A stretch of DNA of 64,000 nucleotides from Changshengia sp963803165 (GTDB taxonomy: Bacteria; Chloroflexota; Dormibacteria; Aeolococcales; Aeolococcaceae). Every line of letters starts with the position of its first letter. Positions within the stretch are counted from its first letter, which is position 1. The position numbers and the translations under genes were made by a program. The notes under the pieces were generated by a model. It was not told the origin of the DNA. It ran no database searches and worked only from the letters and a program-made list of their open reading frames with translations. Positions 31,110-40,455 of the stretch are shown here, in pieces. The stretch lies in the NCBI GenBank assembly GCA_963803165.1, contig CAWDLK010000008.1:186001-250000 (forward strand). The letters are read 5' to 3'.

Positions 31110-32593
31110 CCGCGACCAGTGCGGTGAGCACCCTGGAGCAGGTGCTGGAGCGCTACCAGCCGGTGATCGGCCTCGAGGTTCACGGCCAGCTGCTCACCCG
31201 GAGCAAGATGTTCTGCGGCTGCAGCGCCGACTACATCGGGAGCCCGCCCAACAGCAACACCTGCCCGGTCTGCCTCGGCCTCCCCGGGGTGCTGCCGGTG
31301 ATCAACCGGATCGCCGTCGAGTACACGGTGCGCACCGCGCTCGCCCTCAACTGCGAGATCCCCGAGCACAGCAAGTTCGACCGCAAGAACTACTTCTATC
31401 CCGACCTCCCCAAGGGCTACCAGATCTCCCAGTGGGACATGCCGATGTCTCTCAACGGCCACCTCGACCTCAGCGTGGACGGTGAGGAGGTGCGCTGCGG
31501 CATCACCCGGGTCCACCTCGAGGAGGACACCGGCACCCTGCAGCACGCCGGTGACATCCTCCAGCAGGCGCGCAGCTCGGTGGTCGACCTCAACCGCGCC
31601 GGCGTCCCCCTGATGGAGATCGTCGGCGAGCCCGACCTGCGCTCCTCCGAGCAGGCCCGCGAGTACCTGGTCCGGCTGCGCCAGATCCTCGTCTACATCG
31701 GGGTCAACGACGGCAACCTGGAGCAGGGGTCCTTCCGCTGCGACGCCAACATCTCGCTGCGCCGGCGTGGCGAGACCGGCCTCGGGGTCAAGGTCGAGGT
31801 CAAGAACATGAACTCGTTCCGTGCGGTGCAGCGGGCCCTCGACTTCGAGATCGTCCGCCAGGGCCGCCTCCTCGACCAGGGCCAGACCATCGCCCAGGAG
31901 ACGAGGGGCTGGGTCGAGGCCAAGGGCGCCACCATCTCCCAGCGGAGCAAGGAGCACGCCCACGACTACCGCTACTTCCCGGAGCCGGACCTGCCTCCGC
32001 TCCACCTCGGTCCCGACTTCGTCGAGCGGGTCCGGGCGGGGCTCCCCGAGCTGCCCCAGCATCTGGTGGAGCGGCTCCAGCGCGACCACGGCCTCTCCGC
32101 CTACGACGCCTCGGTCCTCTGCGCCGAGCGCGACGACGCGCGCGCCTTCGAGGCGCTGGTGGCCGCCGGGGTCCCGGCCAAGGCCGCCGCCAACTGGCTG
32201 ATGGGGGAGGTGGCGCGCCTCAGTCGCGAGAGCCGTGTCCCGCTGCAGCGCAGCGGCCTGGGGCTGGAGGGTCTGGCCGCCCTGATCAGGATGGTGGAGT
32301 CGGGAAGCATCAACGGCTCCACCGCCAAGGAGCTGCTCGACGAGCTCTACCTGCCCGGTGGCGACCCGGTCGCCCTGGTCGGCGAGCGCGGGCTCTCCCA
32401 GGTGAGCGATCAGGGCGAGCTCGCGCGCCTGGTCGACGCGGCGATCGCCGGCAATCCCACCGCGGTCGCCGACTTCCGGGGCGGCCGGGAGCAGGCCCTC
32501 CAGCGGCTGGTCGGAGCGGTCATGAAGGCGACCCAGGGCAGGGCCGACGCCCGGGCGGTCAGCAGCCTTCTCCGTGAGCGTCTCGTCCCCTGA
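31106..32593 (+). CDS. gatB: Asp-tRNA(Asn)/Glu-tRNA(Gln) amidotransferase subunit B
   Basis: A 495-residue kinase/tRNA-binding subunit that activates the misacylated tRNA. IGLEVHGQLLTRSKMFCGCSADYIGSPPNSNTCPVCLGLPGVLP with its Cys zinc ligands, FDRKNYFYPDLPKGYQISQ, HLEEDTGTLQH, NRAGVPLMEIVGEPD and EVKNMNSFRAV are all family-specific; the YqeY-like tail follows. The start overlaps the gatA stop by 4 nt; its 3' end overlaps the next gene by 20 nt, giving a tight four-gene operon. Confidence 0.97.
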   Translation: MTATSAVSTLEQVLERYQPVIGLEVHGQLLTRSKMFCGCSADYIGSPPNSNTCPVCLGLPGVLPVINRIAVEYTVRTALALNCEIPEHSKFDRKNYFYPDLPKGYQISQWDMPMSLNGHLDLSVDGEEVRCGITRVHLEEDTGTLQHAGDILQQARSSVVDLNRAGVPLMEIVGEPDLRSSEQAREYLVRLRQILVYIGVNDGNLEQGSFRCDANISLRRRGETGLGVKVEVKNMNSFRAVQRALDFEIVRQGRLLDQGQTIAQETRGWVEAKGATISQRSKEHAHDYRYFPEPDLPPLHLGPDFVERVRAGLPELPQHLVERLQRDHGLSAYDASVLCAERDDARAFEALVAAGVPAKAAANWLMGEVARLSRESRVPLQRSGLGLEGLAALIRMVESGSINGSTAKELLDELYLPGGDPVALVGERGLSQVSDQGELARLVDAAIAGNPTAVADFRGGREQALQRLVGAVMKATQGRADARAVSSLLRERLVP

Positions 32594-33866
32594 GGTCGCC
32601 CCGCTCCGGAGCGGTGCCCGGCGCGTCGTCCGCTGCGAGCGGATGGTCCACGGCGGTCTCTGCCTCGCCCACTCGGACGGCGCCACCCTGATGGTCGACG
32701 GCGGCATCCCGGACGAGCTGGTCGAGGTGGTCCTCACCTTCAGCAAGGGGCGGACCTGGTTCTGCCGCGTCGAGAGCGTGCGCGAGGCGTCCCCGGATCG
32801 GGTGGCGCCGCCCTGCCCCTACGTCGCCGAGTGCGGCGGATGCCAGCTCCAGCACGTCGGCCATCAGCGCCAGCTGCTGCTCAAGCGCGAGGTGGTCGTG
32901 GACGCCCTGCGGCGCGCCGGCGTGGCGGCGCCCGAGCCGCGGCTGCATCCGATGGCCGACCCCTGGCGCTACCGCTGGCGCGGCGAGTTCCACGTCATCC
33001 CCGGTGAGCGGGGGCTGAGCGATGCCACGCTCGGCTTCAACCGCGCCCGGAGCTGGCGCAAGGTGGCGGTCGACGACTGCCTCATCCACCACCCGACCAT
33101 CTCGGGCTCCCTCTCCCGCCTGCGCGAGCTGGTGCGGAGCGGCGGGGAGCCCGGGCTGAGCGTTCTCCATGTCACGGTGGGCAAGTCCGGCGACGAGCTG
33201 CTGCTGCGCGCCAAGCCGGCCGCGGCGCTGGCGCGGGCCGCGGTCGACGAGATGGCGGCCTCGCTTCCCGAGCTAGCCCGGTGGAGCACCGACCTCACCA
33301 CCCTCCACTGGCGGGGCAGGGCCTTCCGAGCGTCCCCGGAGTCCTTCATCCAGGTGAGCTGGGGACATCTCGACGCCCTCTACGGCTGCGTGCTCGACGG
33401 CCTGGGCGATCTGCGGGGACGCCGGGTGGTCGACGCCTACGCCGGGATCGGGGTGCTGAGTGCGGTCATCGCGGGCGAGGCGCGAGAGGTCGTCTGCATC
33501 GAGAGCAACCGCAGTGCGGCTCGGATGGGCCGCCTCAACGCGCGCATCAACGAGGTCGCCGACCGGATGCGCTACGTCGTCGCCCCGGTCGAGGATGCCC
33601 TCCCCGAGGTGGCGGCGCAGGGGCCGGTCGACGCCCTGATCCTGGACCCTCCCCGGGCGGGGTGCGGGGGGAGGGTGACCGGGTGGCTGGCGCTCGCAGG
33701 CCCCCCCCGGGTGGTCTGCGTCTCCTGCGACCCCGCCACCCTGGCCCGCGACCTCCACGTCCTGGTCGCCTCCGGCCCCTACGCGATCAACTCGGTGGAC
33801 GTGGTCGACCTGTTCCCCCAGACCTACCACGTCGAGACCGTGGTGGCGCTCCGCCGGCAAGGCTGA
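32574..33866 (+). CDS. RlmD/TrmA-type tRNA or rRNA 5-methyluridine methyltransferase
   Basis: A 430-residue class I AdoMet methyltransferase. An N-terminal TRAM domain is followed by a 4Fe-4S motif: Cys81, Cys87, Cys90 (CPYVAECGGC) and Cys169 (VDDCLIHH). The catalytic half shows ESFIQVS (normally FFQVN), DAYAGIGVLSAVIA, DPPRAGC and the nucleophile in VSCDPATLARDL. Target uridine cannot be assigned. GTG 32574 begins inside the last codons of gatB, so it is cotranslated with the transamidase operon. A hairpin follows at 33888. Confidence 0.85.
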   Translation: MSVSSPEVAPLRSGARRVVRCERMVHGGLCLAHSDGATLMVDGGIPDELVEVVLTFSKGRTWFCRVESVREASPDRVAPPCPYVAECGGCQLQHVGHQRQLLLKREVVVDALRRAGVAAPEPRLHPMADPWRYRWRGEFHVIPGERGLSDATLGFNRARSWRKVAVDDCLIHHPTISGSLSRLRELVRSGGEPGLSVLHVTVGKSGDELLLRAKPAAALARAAVDEMAASLPELARWSTDLTTLHWRGRAFRASPESFIQVSWGHLDALYGCVLDGLGDLRGRRVVDAYAGIGVLSAVIAGEAREVVCIESNRSAARMGRLNARINEVADRMRYVVAPVEDALPEVAAQGPVDALILDPPRAGCGGRVTGWLALAGPPRVVCVSCDPATLARDLHVLVASGPYAINSVDVVDLFPQTYHVETVVALRRQG

Positions 33867-33887
33867 CCCGCATCTCCGGCACCGCGA

Positions 33888-33906
33888 CGGCGGGTGGCGA
33901 CCGCCG
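33888..33906. terminator. Hairpin between convergent genes
   Basis: CGGCGG-GTGGCGA-CCGCCG between the methyltransferase gene and the convergent lipoprotein gene; possible bidirectional terminator, no T run. Confidence 0.4.
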
Positions 33907-33918
33907 CACCGGCGAGGC

Positions 33919-34428
33919 CTAGGTGGAGACGGTCACCGGGGGGACGCCCGCGGAGAGGGGGCCCTCGCTGCGCAGGGTCCCCACGATCACGTAGTTCCCC
34001 GCCGGCTCGGGCTCCGCGAGGATCGCCGTGAAGGTGCGGCTCTCCCCGGCGGGGATGGCCTCCAGGACGATGGCCAGGCAGCTCGCCGCCGGCGAGGGCG
34101 TCGGGGTGGGCACCGGCGCGCCCGCCACGGTCCGTGCCGAGGCGGTGAGGGTGGGAATGCAGCCCCCGAGCAGGGTGAGCGGCCCGGTGACCGTGACCGA
34201 GAGCTGGAGCCGGCCGCCGGCCTGCGCGGTCACCACCGCCGTCCAACCGGCCGCGTTGGAGGCGCTGCCGAGCACCTGGCCCGGCGACGGTGACGCCGAC
34301 GCCGCCGGGGGCGAGGGGGAGGCGGTGGCGGGGGGAGCGGCCTCTCCGGGCGCGCCGGCCCGGATGCCGCACCCCGCGGTGGCCACCACGGCCAGGACGC
34401 CGAGGACGAGCGGACCCGTGCACCTCAC
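33919..34428 (-). CDS. Putative lipoprotein, unknown
   Basis: About 169 residues. The proposed GTG 34428 gives RCTGPLVLGVLAVVATAGCG, a lipoprotein signal with TAGC as lipobox (weak at -3). A Pro/Ala/Ser linker follows (PATASPSPPAASASPSPG), then a beta-rich domain (WTAVVTAQAGGRLQLSVTVTGPLTLLGG...PAGESRTFTAILAEPEPAGNYVIVGTL) like small immunoglobulin-fold extracellular modules. The start is uncertain. Divergent from dnaE. Confidence 0.65.
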   Translation of the reverse strand: MRCTGPLVLGVLAVVATAGCGIRAGAPGEAAPPATASPSPPAASASPSPGQVLGSASNAAGWTAVVTAQAGGRLQLSVTVTGPLTLLGGCIPTLTASARTVAGAPVPTPTPSPAASCLAIVLEAIPAGESRTFTAILAEPEPAGNYVIVGTLRSEGPLSAGVPPVTVST

Positions 34429-34474
34429 CCCGTGGAGACGCGGGGCGGCCCCGATTGGTTCCCGGCGCCCTCCC

Positions 34475-34495
34475 CGGCCGGTCGCCCACCGGCCG
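34475..34495. promoter_or_regulatory. Inverted repeat upstream of dnaE
   Basis: CGGCCGGT-5nt-ACCGGCCG in the 148-bp divergent region between the lipoprotein gene and dnaE; could be an operator or a leader hairpin. Confidence 0.35.
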
Positions 34496-34576
34496 CGGTC
34501 AGAATGGGGCGAGCCGTTCCGGGGTCGACCGTCGGCGGTGATAACGTACGTGCGTTTGGAGGCCGGCACCGAGGAG

Positions 34577-37500
34577 ATGATGGAGGCGGAGGCGCGCGCG
34601 GCGGAGGCAGCGGAGCCGTTCGTCCATCTCCACACCCACAGCGAGTTCTCGCTGCTCGACGGTGCCGCCAGGATCCCCGAGCTGGTGGCGCGGGCCAAGG
34701 CGATGGGCCAGCCGGCGGTGGCGGTCACCGACCACGGCGTCCTCTACGGCGCGGTCGAGCTCTACACCGCGGCGACCGCCGCCGGGGTCAGGCCGATCCT
34801 CGGCTGCGAGGTCTACATGGCGCCCCGCTCCCATCGCGACAAGGAGGGACGCGCGGACCGCGATCCCCACCACCTGGTCCTGCTGGTCCGCGACGCCACC
34901 GGCTACTCCAACCTGGTCTCGCTCTCGACCACGGCCCACCTCGAGGGCTACTACTACAAGCCTCGAATCGACAAGGCCCTGCTCGCCGATCACAGCCAGG
35001 GACTGATCTGCCTCTCCGGGTGCATCGGCGGCGAGCTGCCCCAGGCGATCCTCGCCGGCGACCTCGACGCGGCCGAGCGGGTGGCGCGCCAGCACCTCGA
35101 GATCTTCGGTGCCGACAACTACTTCCTGGAGCTCCAGGACCACGGCATGGCGGAGGAGGCGGCGGTCCGCGAGGGCCTGCTCGAGATCGCCCGCCGGACC
35201 GGTCTCCCCCTCATCTGCACCAACAACTCCCACTACATCGAGCCGGCCGACGCCGAGGCCCACGACATCCTCCTCTGCCTGCAGACCGGGGCCCGCCGCG
35301 ACGACGAGAAGCGCTTCCGCTTCCAGGGTCCGCACTTCTATCTGGCGAGCGGCGAGGAGATGCGCCGGCGCTTCCTCGCCTACGGCGAGGCGGCCGCCAA
35401 CACCCTGGCGGTGGCGGCGCGCTGCGACTGGAAGCTCGAGCTGGGCCAGCCCCACCTCCCCGCCTACTCGCCCATCCCCGAGGGGCTCGACGCCGACTCC
35501 TATCTGGCCGAGCTCTGCCGGAGCGGGCTGGTCGAGCGCTTCGGACCGGATCCCTCCCGCGAGGCTCGCGAGCGGCTCGCGATGGAGCTGGACGTGATCC
35601 GCCAGACCGGTTTCGCCGCCTACCTGCTGATCGTCTGGGACCTGACCCGCGCCGCCCGCTGCGACGGCGTCGTGGTGGGCCCCGGCCGGGGGAGCGCGGC
35701 CGGCTCGCTGGTCGCCTACGTGCTCCGCATCACCAACGTCGACCCCCTCCGCTACGGGCTGATCTTCGAGCGCTTCCTCAACCTGGAGCGCCGCGAGATG
35801 CCGGACATCGACATCGACTTCGACGACCGGCGGCGCGACCGGGTCCTCCAGTACGTCACCGGGAAGTACGGGCAGGACCGGGTCGCGCAGATCATCACCT
35901 TCGGCACCATGGCCGCCCGGGCCGCGATCCGAGATGTCGGCCGGGTCCTCGACGTGCCCCTCCCCGACGTCGATCGGCTGGCCAAGCTGGTCCCGGCCTC
36001 CGTCGGCATCACCCTGGACCGGGCCATGGCGGAGGCCCGCGACCTCCGCGAGGTCTACGACAACGAGCCCTGGGCCCGCAACGTCATCGACATCGCCCGC
36101 CGGCTCGAGGGCATCTGCCGCAACGCCTCGACCCACGCCGCCGGCGTGGTCATCGGCGCCGAGCCGCTCGCCAGCATCGTCCCCCTGACCCGGGCGACCT
36201 CGGGGAACGAGGGTGTGGTCACCCAGTTCGACATGAAGGGGGTGAGCCGGATCGGTCTCCTCAAGATCGACTTCCTGGGCCTCTCCAACCTCACCGTGAT
36301 CCAGGAGACGGTGGAGAACGTCGAGAAGGTCCGCGGGGTGCGCATCGACATCGACGCCATCCCCCTCGACGACCCCACCACCTATGAGCTGCTGGGCCGG
36401 GCCGACACTCACGGCGTGTTCCAGCTGGAGGCCACCCTGGGCAAGCGGATCCTCATCGACATGCAGCCCCGCTCCCTGGGGGACCTGGCTGCCGCCAACG
36501 CGCTCATCCGGCCGGGGCCGCTGGAGGGCGGGGTGGTCGAACTCTACATCAAGCGCAGGCGCGGGGAGGAGCAGATCACCTACATGCGCCCCGAGATGGA
36601 GCCGATCCTGGCAGAAACGTTCGGGACCATGATCTACCAGGACCAGGTGATGCAGATCGCCTCCGCGGTCGCGGGCTACACCCTGGGCGAGGCCGATGTT
36701 CTGCGCTCCGCGATGGGCAAGAAGGACCAGGAGAAGATGGCCCACCAGCGGGCCAAGTTCCTGGCCGGGGCCGCCGGACGCGGGGTGGAGGCGGGTACCG
36801 CCGCCGCCCTCTTCGACCTCATCGCCCACTTCGCCGGTTACGGCTTCGGCAAGGCTCATGCCTACTGCTACGGCCTGATCGGCTACCAGACCGCCTACCT
36901 CAAGGCCAACCATCCGCTGGAGTTCATGGCGGCGCTGCTCAACAGCCGGGCCGGTGACTTCGACAAGCTCAAGCAGACCATCCTGGACGCCCACGCCCGC
37001 GGCCTGGTGGTGATGCTCCCCGACGTCAACCGCGGCGGGGCGGGGTTCGCGGTGGGCGATCCGGCCAGGGGCGAGATCCTCTACGGCCTGGCCCACATCA
37101 AGGGAGCCGGCGAGCGGGTGATGGAACAGCTGGTCGAGGAGCGGGGGAGCGGCGGGCCCTACACCAGCCTGGTCGACCTCTGCCTGCGGGTCGGGCGCGA
37201 CCTCAACCGGCGGGTCCTCGAGGCGCTCATCCGCAGCGGCGCCTGCGACGTCCTCGGCGAGCGGGGCATGCTGCTGGCCACCCTCGACCGGGCGCTGGAC
37301 CGCGCCGCCCAGGTCCGCAGAGAGCGCGAGCTGGGCCAGGGCTCGCTCTTCGGCGACAGCGCCACCGACGAGACCTCCACCGCGCTTTCGCCGGTGGACG
37401 AGTTCGGTGCGGTGGCCGAGGTGCCCCCGGTGCCCGCCGACGAGCGGCTGCGCTGGGAGCGCGAGTACCTGGGCATGTACCTGAGTGATCATCCCCTGCG

Positions 37501-38191
37501 CCGGATCTCCGACCAGCTCGCCGAGCGGGTGGACACGGGCATCGGCGAGCTGGGAGCCCATCTCGACGGTGTCTACGTCCAGATCGGGGGGGCGATCCGT
37601 GATCTCCGGGCCTTCATCCCCCGGCGCAGCACCACCGGCCAGCGGATGGCCTTCCTGACCCTCGAGGACCTCTCCGGCACCTGCGAGGTGGTGGTCTTCG
37701 CCCGCATCTTCGAGGAGTGCGCGGAGCTGCTCCGCCCCGACCAGGTGATCGTGGTCCGCGGCCGCGTCCAGGCCGGCCGCAACGGGCGCGCTCCCTCGGT
37801 GGCGGCCGCCGGCGCGGCGGCCAGCGAGGAGGAGGAGCACGCCGACACCGACTCGGTGAGCGTCATCGCCGAGGCCGTCTATGGTCTGGACGACGTGCGG
37901 CTCGCCGCCTGGCGGCGCAACAGCAGGGTCCGGTTGCGGCTGGCGGCGGGCCAGGAGGCGCTCCTGCCCGCGCTCCGGAGCATCCTCGGGCGCCATCGCG
38001 GGGAGACCCCGGTCGTGGTCCAGGTCCAGGGCCAGCGATCGGTGGATGAGATCGTCCTCGGCGAGGAGTGGCGGGTCGAGCCCGGTCCGGCCCTGGAGCG
38101 GGCGGTGGAGTCGCTGCTCGGCGACGCCGCCTACCGGGTGGAGGTCGAGCGCCAGCGCGCTCCCGAGCGGGAGGCGAACCGGCGCCGCTGA
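34577..38191 (+). CDS. dnaE: DNA polymerase III alpha subunit
   Basis: A 1204-residue replicative polymerase. The PHP domain (HLHTHSEFSLLDGA...TDHGVLYGAVELY) is followed by the palm with GPGRGSAAGSLVAYVL and the catalytic PDIDIDFDD (about residue 409), the H-H-H region QAILDAHARG, and an OB fold (VYVQIGGAIRDLRAF...TLEDLSGTCEVVVF). The PHP motif HxH is intact. Start ATG 34577 (or the next ATG) is used; in-frame GTG 34550 and TTG 34556 near TAACGT are alternatives. With polA and priA the window holds three core replication enzymes. Confidence 0.97.
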   Translation: MMEAEARAAEAAEPFVHLHTHSEFSLLDGAARIPELVARAKAMGQPAVAVTDHGVLYGAVELYTAATAAGVRPILGCEVYMAPRSHRDKEGRADRDPHHLVLLVRDATGYSNLVSLSTTAHLEGYYYKPRIDKALLADHSQGLICLSGCIGGELPQAILAGDLDAAERVARQHLEIFGADNYFLELQDHGMAEEAAVREGLLEIARRTGLPLICTNNSHYIEPADAEAHDILLCLQTGARRDDEKRFRFQGPHFYLASGEEMRRRFLAYGEAAANTLAVAARCDWKLELGQPHLPAYSPIPEGLDADSYLAELCRSGLVERFGPDPSREARERLAMELDVIRQTGFAAYLLIVWDLTRAARCDGVVVGPGRGSAAGSLVAYVLRITNVDPLRYGLIFERFLNLERREMPDIDIDFDDRRRDRVLQYVTGKYGQDRVAQIITFGTMAARAAIRDVGRVLDVPLPDVDRLAKLVPASVGITLDRAMAEARDLREVYDNEPWARNVIDIARRLEGICRNASTHAAGVVIGAEPLASIVPLTRATSGNEGVVTQFDMKGVSRIGLLKIDFLGLSNLTVIQETVENVEKVRGVRIDIDAIPLDDPTTYELLGRADTHGVFQLEATLGKRILIDMQPRSLGDLAAANALIRPGPLEGGVVELYIKRRRGEEQITYMRPEMEPILAETFGTMIYQDQVMQIASAVAGYTLGEADVLRSAMGKKDQEKMAHQRAKFLAGAAGRGVEAGTAAALFDLIAHFAGYGFGKAHAYCYGLIGYQTAYLKANHPLEFMAALLNSRAGDFDKLKQTILDAHARGLVVMLPDVNRGGAGFAVGDPARGEILYGLAHIKGAGERVMEQLVEERGSGGPYTSLVDLCLRVGRDLNRRVLEALIRSGACDVLGERGMLLATLDRALDRAAQVRRERELGQGSLFGDSATDETSTALSPVDEFGAVAEVPPVPADERLRWEREYLGMYLSDHPLRRISDQLAERVDTGIGELGAHLDGVYVQIGGAIRDLRAFIPRRSTTGQRMAFLTLEDLSGTCEVVVFARIFEECAELLRPDQVIVVRGRVQAGRNGRAPSVAAAGAAASEEEEHADTDSVSVIAEAVYGLDDVRLAAWRRNSRVRLRLAAGQEALLPALRSILGRHRGETPVVVQVQGQRSVDEIVLGEEWRVEPGPALERAVESLLGDAAYRVEVERQRAPEREANRRR

Positions 38192-38218
38192 GCGCGGTGC
38201 GCCGGCGCCGGCCTCAGC

Positions 38219-38794
38219 TCAGAGGGTGGTGACCAGCCAGTCGAGGACGAGCTTGGCCGCGAAGAACACCACCAGGTAGACGATGAACGCGACCAGCGCC
38301 TCGACGTCGATCCCGGAGCTGCGCGCCACCAGCCCGTCGAAGGGGCGGACGAAGGGCTGAGCCATGGCCCGGATGCCGCGGGTCAGCGGATGCCAGGGAT
38401 CGGCGTGGAAGAGCGAGAGCAGGAAGCGGAGCAGCACCAGCACCGCGACGATGACGATGAGGGTGAGCACCAGCTGCTCGAGTGCCGCCACCAGGATGGC
38501 CGCCACCGACGCGCCGGCGAGGCCCACGTTGTAGCCGAGCGAGAAGCAGATGTTGGCCCCCACCTGGAGGACGATCAGGGCGAGCACCGGCGAGATGTCG
38601 AGCATCCCCCCGAAGGTCGGCAGCATGCCGCGGAACGGGGCCAGGATCGGGTCGGCGATGACCCGGATCAGCCGCACCAGCGGGTGGTACGGATTGAGCC
38701 CCGGGATCCAGGACAGCAGCACTCGGATGAAGACGATGACGAAGAGGATCTGCAGGGCGTAGCCGATGCCGTCGAAGACGCCGGAGACGGTCAC
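38219..38794 (-). CDS. YggT-family membrane protein (double repeat)
   Basis: A 191-residue protein of two YggT units in tandem, each with two membrane helices and the conserved loop: VRVLLSWIPGLNPYHPLVRLIRVIADPILAPFRGMLP and LRFLLSLFHADPWHPLTRGIRAMAQPFVRPF. Related proteins are linked to cell division (YlmG/SepF neighbourhood) and osmotic stress in other bacteria. GTG 38794 has TATACT (38802-38807) 7 nt upstream. Confidence 0.92.
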   Translation of the reverse strand: MTVSGVFDGIGYALQILFVIVFIRVLLSWIPGLNPYHPLVRLIRVIADPILAPFRGMLPTFGGMLDISPVLALIVLQVGANICFSLGYNVGLAGASVAAILVAALEQLVLTLIVIVAVLVLLRFLLSLFHADPWHPLTRGIRAMAQPFVRPFDGLVARSSGIDVEALVAFIVYLVVFFAAKLVLDWLVTTL

Positions 38795-38801
38795 GCGCCC
38801 G

Positions 38802-38807
38802 AGTATA
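38802..38807 (-). promoter_or_regulatory. -10 box (TATACT) for the yggT-like gene
   Basis: TATACT ends 7 nt before GTG 38794. Confidence 0.55.
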
Positions 38808-38858
38808 GGCAGCGACCCAACTGCCCAGGCGATCCGAGCGGCGGGCCGGGGGCCGGTC

Positions 38859-39809
38859 TCAGGATGCTCCGGCCTGGTCGCCGCCCGGCTCGGCGCTGGT
38901 CTCCAGCCCGGCCGCCACCTCGGCCTGCGCCTCCACCTCGGAGGGCGCTCCCGCTCCTGCGCTCGCCCGCTCCCCGACCGCCGCCGCCGCGGCCAGGTCG
39001 GGAGACCGTCCGCCGCGCCCCTGGGTCCGCTGCCAGACGAGCACCGCGATCGGCACCACCACCACCAGGGTCGCGATCGCGGTCAGCTGCAGCTCCTTGA
39101 GCCCCAGCCAGATCACCGGCTCGCTCTCGCGCAGGAAGCCGAGCAGCAGCTGGCTCACCGAGTAGAGCGCGACGTAGCTGATGATGACCACCCCGGGGCG
39201 CACGGCACGGCGGCGCAGCCCGAGCAGGATGAGCAGGATCACCAGCGTGCCCAGCGCCTCGTAGGCGCCGGCGGGCTGGTAGGCGACCCCCAGCTTGAAT
39301 CCCGGCTGGAGCACCGCGTTGGCGTTGGTGTAGGCGGTCGCCCAGGGGAGGTTGCTCGGTCCGCCGAGGATGTCCCCGTTGATGATGTTGCCGATGCGCC
39401 CGATCGGCTGGCCCACCACCGCGAAGAAGGCTCCCGCGTCGAAGAGCACCCAGATCGGCAGGTGCCGCCTCCAGCCCAGCACTCCCAGCGTGGCGATGCC
39501 CGCGACGATCGCCCCGTAGAAGGCCATGCCGCCGTTCCACACCGCGATGTAGTCGACGGCGCTGTGCATCAGGTCGAGGTTCTGGACGTCGTAGTAGAGG
39601 CGCCCCCCGATGAGGCCGAAGAGGATGGTCCACCCGGCCAGGACCTCCAGGTTGCTCTCGCTCACCCCACGCCGGAGGACGTGCGGGCGCGCTCCCAGGT
39701 AGTAGGCGACCACGAAGGCCACCACGTAGCAGATCCCGTACCAGTGCACGCCCAGGGAGCCGAGCCGGAAGGCGATCGGGTCGATGCCGATGCTGATGGT
39801 CGCGAGCAT
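38859..39809 (-). CDS. lgt: Prolipoprotein diacylglyceryl transferase
   Basis: A 316-residue polytopic enzyme transferring diacylglyceryl from phosphatidylglycerol to the lipobox Cys. Signature GRIGNIINGDILGGPSNLPW (with the essential Arg), AGAYEAL and LLGFLRESEPV. The His of the E. coli WKGGMSFHGG segment is Tyr here (WNGGMAFYGA). A long Ala/Glu-rich cytoplasmic tail follows (AAAAAVGERASAGAGAPSEVEAQAE). ATG 39809 lies 2 nt after the stop of the upstream methyltransferase, so they are coupled. It serves the lipoproteins predicted in this window. Confidence 0.94.
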   Translation of the reverse strand: MLATISIGIDPIAFRLGSLGVHWYGICYVVAFVVAYYLGARPHVLRRGVSESNLEVLAGWTILFGLIGGRLYYDVQNLDLMHSAVDYIAVWNGGMAFYGAIVAGIATLGVLGWRRHLPIWVLFDAGAFFAVVGQPIGRIGNIINGDILGGPSNLPWATAYTNANAVLQPGFKLGVAYQPAGAYEALGTLVILLILLGLRRRAVRPGVVIISYVALYSVSQLLLGFLRESEPVIWLGLKELQLTAIATLVVVVPIAVLVWQRTQGRGGRSPDLAAAAAVGERASAGAGAPSEVEAQAEVAAGLETSAEPGGDQAGAS

Positions 39810-39811
39810 GG

Positions 39812-40444
39812 TCAGCCATGATGCGACGTCCGCCCGGGGTGCCGCACTGAGAGGAGGCGATAGCCCCGTTTGGAGCCCATCCGGGCGACGGCGTAGCCCC
39901 CGCTGCCGAGACGCACCATGAGCGAGTTGGCGCCGAGGTGGCGCTGGACGACCAGGTAGGCGCAGCCCTCCGGATCGAGACGGGCAAGCCACGTGAAGAG
40001 GAGCTCGAGGAGCGGTCCCCGCCCCACCCGGATCGGCGGGTTGCTGTAGATGGCCGCGAAGCGCAGATTCGGGTCGACCTCGCCGGGCTGGAGGACCTCG
40101 ACGTTGGCCGTGCCGTTGGCGGTCGCATTGGCGCGGGCCAGCTCCAGCGCCCGCCGGTTGACGTCCACGGCGATCACCCGGGCCCGAGGCGCGCGGCGGG
40201 CGAGCGCGATGGCGATCACCCCGTGGCCGCAGCCGAGGTCGAGGAGGGTGGCGCCGTCGGGCGGCTCCGGGATGCCCTGGAGCAGCACGGCGGTCCCCGG
40301 GTCGAGCCCGGCCAGGCTGAAGACGCCACGGTCCGTTCGCAGCTCGATGGCCTGGTCGGGGAGCCGGACGGTCACCGTCCGCGGCTGGGTCGCGACCGCG
40401 GGCTCAGGGCTGAAGTAGTGCTCGGGCGGGGGGCCCTCCGCCAT
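39812..40444 (-). CDS. RsmC-like class I methyltransferase
   Basis: A 210-residue methyltransferase with the small-domain MTS fold: HYFSPEPAV, RTDRGVFSLAGLDPGTAVLL, AdoMet loop LLDLGCGHGVIAIALARR, IAVDVNRRALELARANA, catalytic SNPPIRVG and QRHLGANSL. It resembles the C-terminal half of 16S rRNA G1207 methyltransferase RsmC; exact target unproven. The ATG follows GGGGAG. It is upstream of and coupled to lgt. Confidence 0.88.
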   Translation of the reverse strand: MAEGPPPEHYFSPEPAVATQPRTVTVRLPDQAIELRTDRGVFSLAGLDPGTAVLLQGIPEPPDGATLLDLGCGHGVIAIALARRAPRARVIAVDVNRRALELARANATANGTANVEVLQPGEVDPNLRFAAIYSNPPIRVGRGPLLELLFTWLARLDPEGCAYLVVQRHLGANSLMVRLGSGGYAVARMGSKRGYRLLSVRHPGRTSHHG

Positions 40445-40455
40445 CGCTCCCCGCC

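Noticed and set aside
34499..37996. Long open frame antisense to dnaE (1165 codons)
   Set aside because: Typical GC-rich shadow of a real gene: no family motif, low-complexity composition, and dnaE on the other strand is complete and conserved.
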